The position numbers and the translations under genes were made by a program. A stretch of DNA of 6,506 bases from Acidobacteriota bacterium (GTDB taxonomy: Bacteria; Acidobacteriota; UBA6911; RPQK01; JADFOI01), in the NCBI GenBank assembly GCA_022545645.1, contig JACZQQ010000152.1:1-6506 (forward strand), in the 5' to 3' direction. Position 1 is the first letter of the stretch. Every line of letters begins with the position of its first letter. This document shows positions 4,879-6,506 of the stretch, one piece after another. The notes beneath the pieces were generated by a model. The model made no database searches and was not told where the DNA came from. It worked only from the letters and a program-made list of their open reading frames with translations.

Positions 4879-5427
4879 ATGACCCCGCAGAAAATCGTCA
4901 CGGTTGCTCGCTTTACAGCCAAGGTCAGTATCGTTTGCCTCCTGGTGTCTCTTGTGCCGACCAGCGGGTATGGTCAGGATCTTACCTTTGACGGTGATTC
5001 TAAGACTCAACCCGCCCGATTCTTCGGTCCAGGGCTGAGACTGACCTATCCCGCAGGACTCACGTCCCTAACGACGTTGGAGTCGCGTTTCGATCCTCCC
5101 TTACGGGTGCCGGTCACGACTGTTTCCTGGTCTGCGGCCTCAATGAATCCCAGTACCGCCGTGCTTCCCCCCACTTCAGCATCTCTGAGTACTCACAGGA
5201 AGAAGACCACGACCCTGCGAGTGATCGCCGGCCTGCTGGGAGCAGGGTTAGCGGGGGTGGGTGCCTATCTGGTGAGCACATCGGAAGGTTCCAGTCGGGT
5301 TGAGATCTGTACTCTCTGTTCCGAACCGCCGGTTAGCCAGGCTCGCCTTCAACTGACGGGGAGGCAAGGGGCAGGGATTGCCTCACTTGCGGCAGGTGCA
5401 GGGCTGCTTGCCTACGCAGCCTTTTGA
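4879..5427 (+). CDS. Unrecognised exported/membrane protein with C-terminal glycine-rich helices
   Basis: A 182-aa protein of unknown function. Residues 1-32 form a signal peptide (basic N-terminus, VSIVCLLVSLVP core, SGYG before a Gln). A Pro/Ser/Thr-rich region of about 75 residues follows. Two glycine/alanine-rich hydrophobic segments lie at 113-133 (LRVIAGLLGAGLAGVGAYLV) and 164-182 (GAGIASLAAGAGLLAYAAF), the second reaching the C-terminus. Between them is a short loop with CTLC (144-147), a possible disulfide or metal site. The HRKKT block just before the first helix supports a membrane anchor. ATG 4879 has AGAGG only 3 nt upstream, which is too close for an ideal ribosome site and fits the nearly leaderless promoter noted just upstream. 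The stop is TGA. No cognate family was recognised; I am fairly sure it is coding because of the signal and helix layout. Confidence 0.68.
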   Translation: MTPQKIVTVARFTAKVSIVCLLVSLVPTSGYGQDLTFDGDSKTQPARFFGPGLRLTYPAGLTSLTTLESRFDPPLRVPVTTVSWSAASMNPSTAVLPPTSASLSTHRKKTTTLRVIAGLLGAGLAGVGAYLVSTSEGSSRVEICTLCSEPPVSQARLQLTGRQGAGIASLAAGAGLLAYAAF

Positions 5428-5460
5428 CGGCTCCATTCCTGCCCAGACCTCTCTATTGAT

Positions 5461-5520
5461 AAGTTACATGAATAATATAGATGTAAATATCTGTATAATA
5501 ATGTTAATTAATATTTCATA
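5461..5520. promoter_or_regulatory. Very AT-rich block upstream of the kinase gene
   Basis: Only 9 of these 60 bases are G or C, against a background above 50%. It includes TATAAT at 5494-5499, the palindrome TTAATTAA at 5504-5511, and a loose inverted repeat AGAT/ATCT around 5480-5492. No matching -35 was found at 16-18 nt from the TATAAT. It is plausible as an upstream promoter or nucleoid-protein-binding region for the kinase gene, which starts about 120 nt downstream. Nothing else was seen in the 5428-5637 gap. Confidence 0.35.
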
Positions 5521-5637
5521 GACGGTGAGATCCTTCGCCATTCGGCCATCACAAGTCCTCGTTTTGAACGGGTTGTCATATGGATTGCTGTGTGAAACGA
5601 CTAATAACCCAAACAAACGGGAAGACAGGAATTTCAC

Positions 5638-6506
5638 ATGATTGCCACCAAACAGCTAACCCAAGAGAATGAAATGATCGGGCAGGTCATTTCCCACTAC
5701 AAGATCCTGGAAAAACTGGGTGAGGGTGGAATGGGTGTGGTCTACAAGGCTAAAGACATCCGCTTGGGCCGCAACGTGGCCATAAAATTCCTGCCTGAAG
5801 AATTGGCTCAAAATCGCCAGGCACTGGAGCGCTTCCGGAGAGAAGCTCGTGCTGCCTCGGCTTTAGACCATCCCAATATCTGCGCCATTTACGACATTGG
5901 TGAATATGACGGACAACCCTTCATCGTCATGCAGTACCTGTCCGGGAGCACCCTTCAAGAGCGTATCCAAGGCAAGTCGCTGGAGACCGAGGAGATCCTG
6001 GAACTGGGGATTGAGATTACGGATGCTTTACATGCTGCCCATGCGAAGGGAATCCTTCATCGAGACATCAAGGCGGAGAACATCTTTATCACTCAAGAGG
6101 GACATGCCAAGGTGCTCGACTTCGGCCTGGCCAAATGGACGAAGGATCAGGCCGATTTGGATACCGCCATGCCTTCGGATCAGCTCACCAAACAGAGTCT
6201 TACCAGTCCCGGAATGGCGATGGGAACGGTGGCTTATATGTCACCGGAACAGGCTCTGGGAAGGGAACTGGATGCGCGGTCTGATCTGTTCTCCCTGGGA
6301 GTGGTGCTCTATGAAATGACAACGGGCTCACTGCCTTTCAAGGGCAAGACTGCTGCCGCACTCTTTGATGAAATTCTCCACAAAGCTCCCGATTCTCCCC
6401 TTCAACTGAACCCTGAGGTCCCTGGCCAGCTGGAGGACATCATCAATAAGTCCCTCGAGAAAGACAGGGAAATCCGTTCTCAATCCGCCGAGGAAGTACT
6501 GGCTGA
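5638..6506 (+). CDS. PknB-type serine/threonine protein kinase, N-terminal part (runs off the window)
   Basis: 289 codons are visible, open to the right edge. Residues 21 to about 285 form a Hanks-type kinase domain. The glycine loop is LGEGGMGVVY (27-36), the ATP lysine Lys50 in VAIK, and the helix-C glutamate Glu69. The catalytic loop is HRDIKAEN (141-148) with Asp143 and Asn148, and the metal-binding DFG is 161-163. The activation segment leads to GTVAYMSPEQA, followed by DARSDLFSLGVVLYEM and LPFKG. All catalytic residues are present. In this family the unseen C-terminal part usually carries a membrane helix and repeat (TPR, WD40 or PD40) sensor domains. ATG 5638 has ACAGGA 7 nt upstream; Met13 (ATG 5674, in MIGQVISHYKIL) is the usual family start and a possible alternative. 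The final bases TGA of the window are out of frame. Partner genes are unclear. Confidence 0.93.
   Translation, partial: MIATKQLTQENEMIGQVISHYKILEKLGEGGMGVVYKAKDIRLGRNVAIKFLPEELAQNRQALERFRREARAASALDHPNICAIYDIGEYDGQPFIVMQYLSGSTLQERIQGKSLETEEILELGIEITDALHAAHAKGILHRDIKAENIFITQEGHAKVLDFGLAKWTKDQADLDTAMPSDQLTKQSLTSPGMAMGTVAYMSPEQALGRELDARSDLFSLGVVLYEMTTGSLPFKGKTAAALFDEILHKAPDSPLQLNPEVPGQLEDIINKSLEKDREIRSQSAEEVLA

Noticed and set aside
5897..6319. 140-codon frame overlapping the kinase
   Set aside because: It is an out-of-frame shadow; the kinase frame carries all catalytic motifs.
1..6506. CRISPR array, tRNA or rRNA genes
   Set aside because: No regularly spaced direct repeats, and no cloverleaf or rRNA-like sequence was recognised; a selC tRNA was specifically looked for and not seen.

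Overview
The window looks like a chromosomal segment from an uncultured, moderately GC-rich bacterium, probably an acidobacterium. That placement is an inference from the type of serine/threonine kinase at the right end (a PknB-like start of the form IGQxISHYKILEKLGEGGMG, common in Acidobacteriota), the secreted cyclase-family enzyme and the REP-type repeats. No rRNA or marker gene confirms it.

The main result is two genes, each interrupted by one in-frame TGA exactly where its family has the first redox or metal-binding cysteine. A DsbA/FrnE-like thiol oxidoreductase (2549-3145) reads U-P-Y-C in place of CPYC. A secreted DUF411 protein (3740-4198) reads T-U-G-C-C in place of TCGCC. In both, the protein before and after the TGA is intact family sequence, and a stem-loop follows with a 3-nt loop starting with G, 20 nt (DsbA) or 21 nt (DUF411) after the TGA. 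This is the geometry of a bacterial SECIS element. Three other genes here end in TGA, so TGA is still a stop codon, and both candidate genes end in TAG or TAA. The best reading is two selenoproteins about 1.2 kb apart. A conventional gene caller would truncate or miss both.

Layout. 1-164: a REPIN-like pair of GTAG-headed hairpins in inverted orientation. 165-1199 (minus): exported cyclase-family hydrolase. 1203-1694: a gene-free stretch holding a degraded integron-integrase (tyrosine recombinase) C-terminus whose catalytic Tyr has become Cys, followed by an attC-like structured element. 1695-3656 (plus): a tight run of SAM-dependent methyltransferase, Sec-DsbA-like protein and GNAT acetyltransferase, with gaps of 14 and 16 nt, probably one transcript. 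3740-4198: Sec-DUF411. 4399-4815 and 4879-5427: two unrecognised membrane/exported proteins. 5428-5637: intergenic DNA with a very AT-rich core. 5638-6506: the N-terminal kinase domain of a Ser/Thr kinase that runs off the right edge.

The cytoplasmic Sec-DsbA-like protein and the exported Sec-DUF411 protein suggest a locus concerned with thiol redox and soft-metal (for example copper) handling on both sides of the membrane. The methyltransferase and acetyltransferase would be co-expressed partners of unknown substrate. No selenocysteine machinery (selA, selB, selC, selD) lies in the window, so the Sec claim depends on it being elsewhere in the genome.
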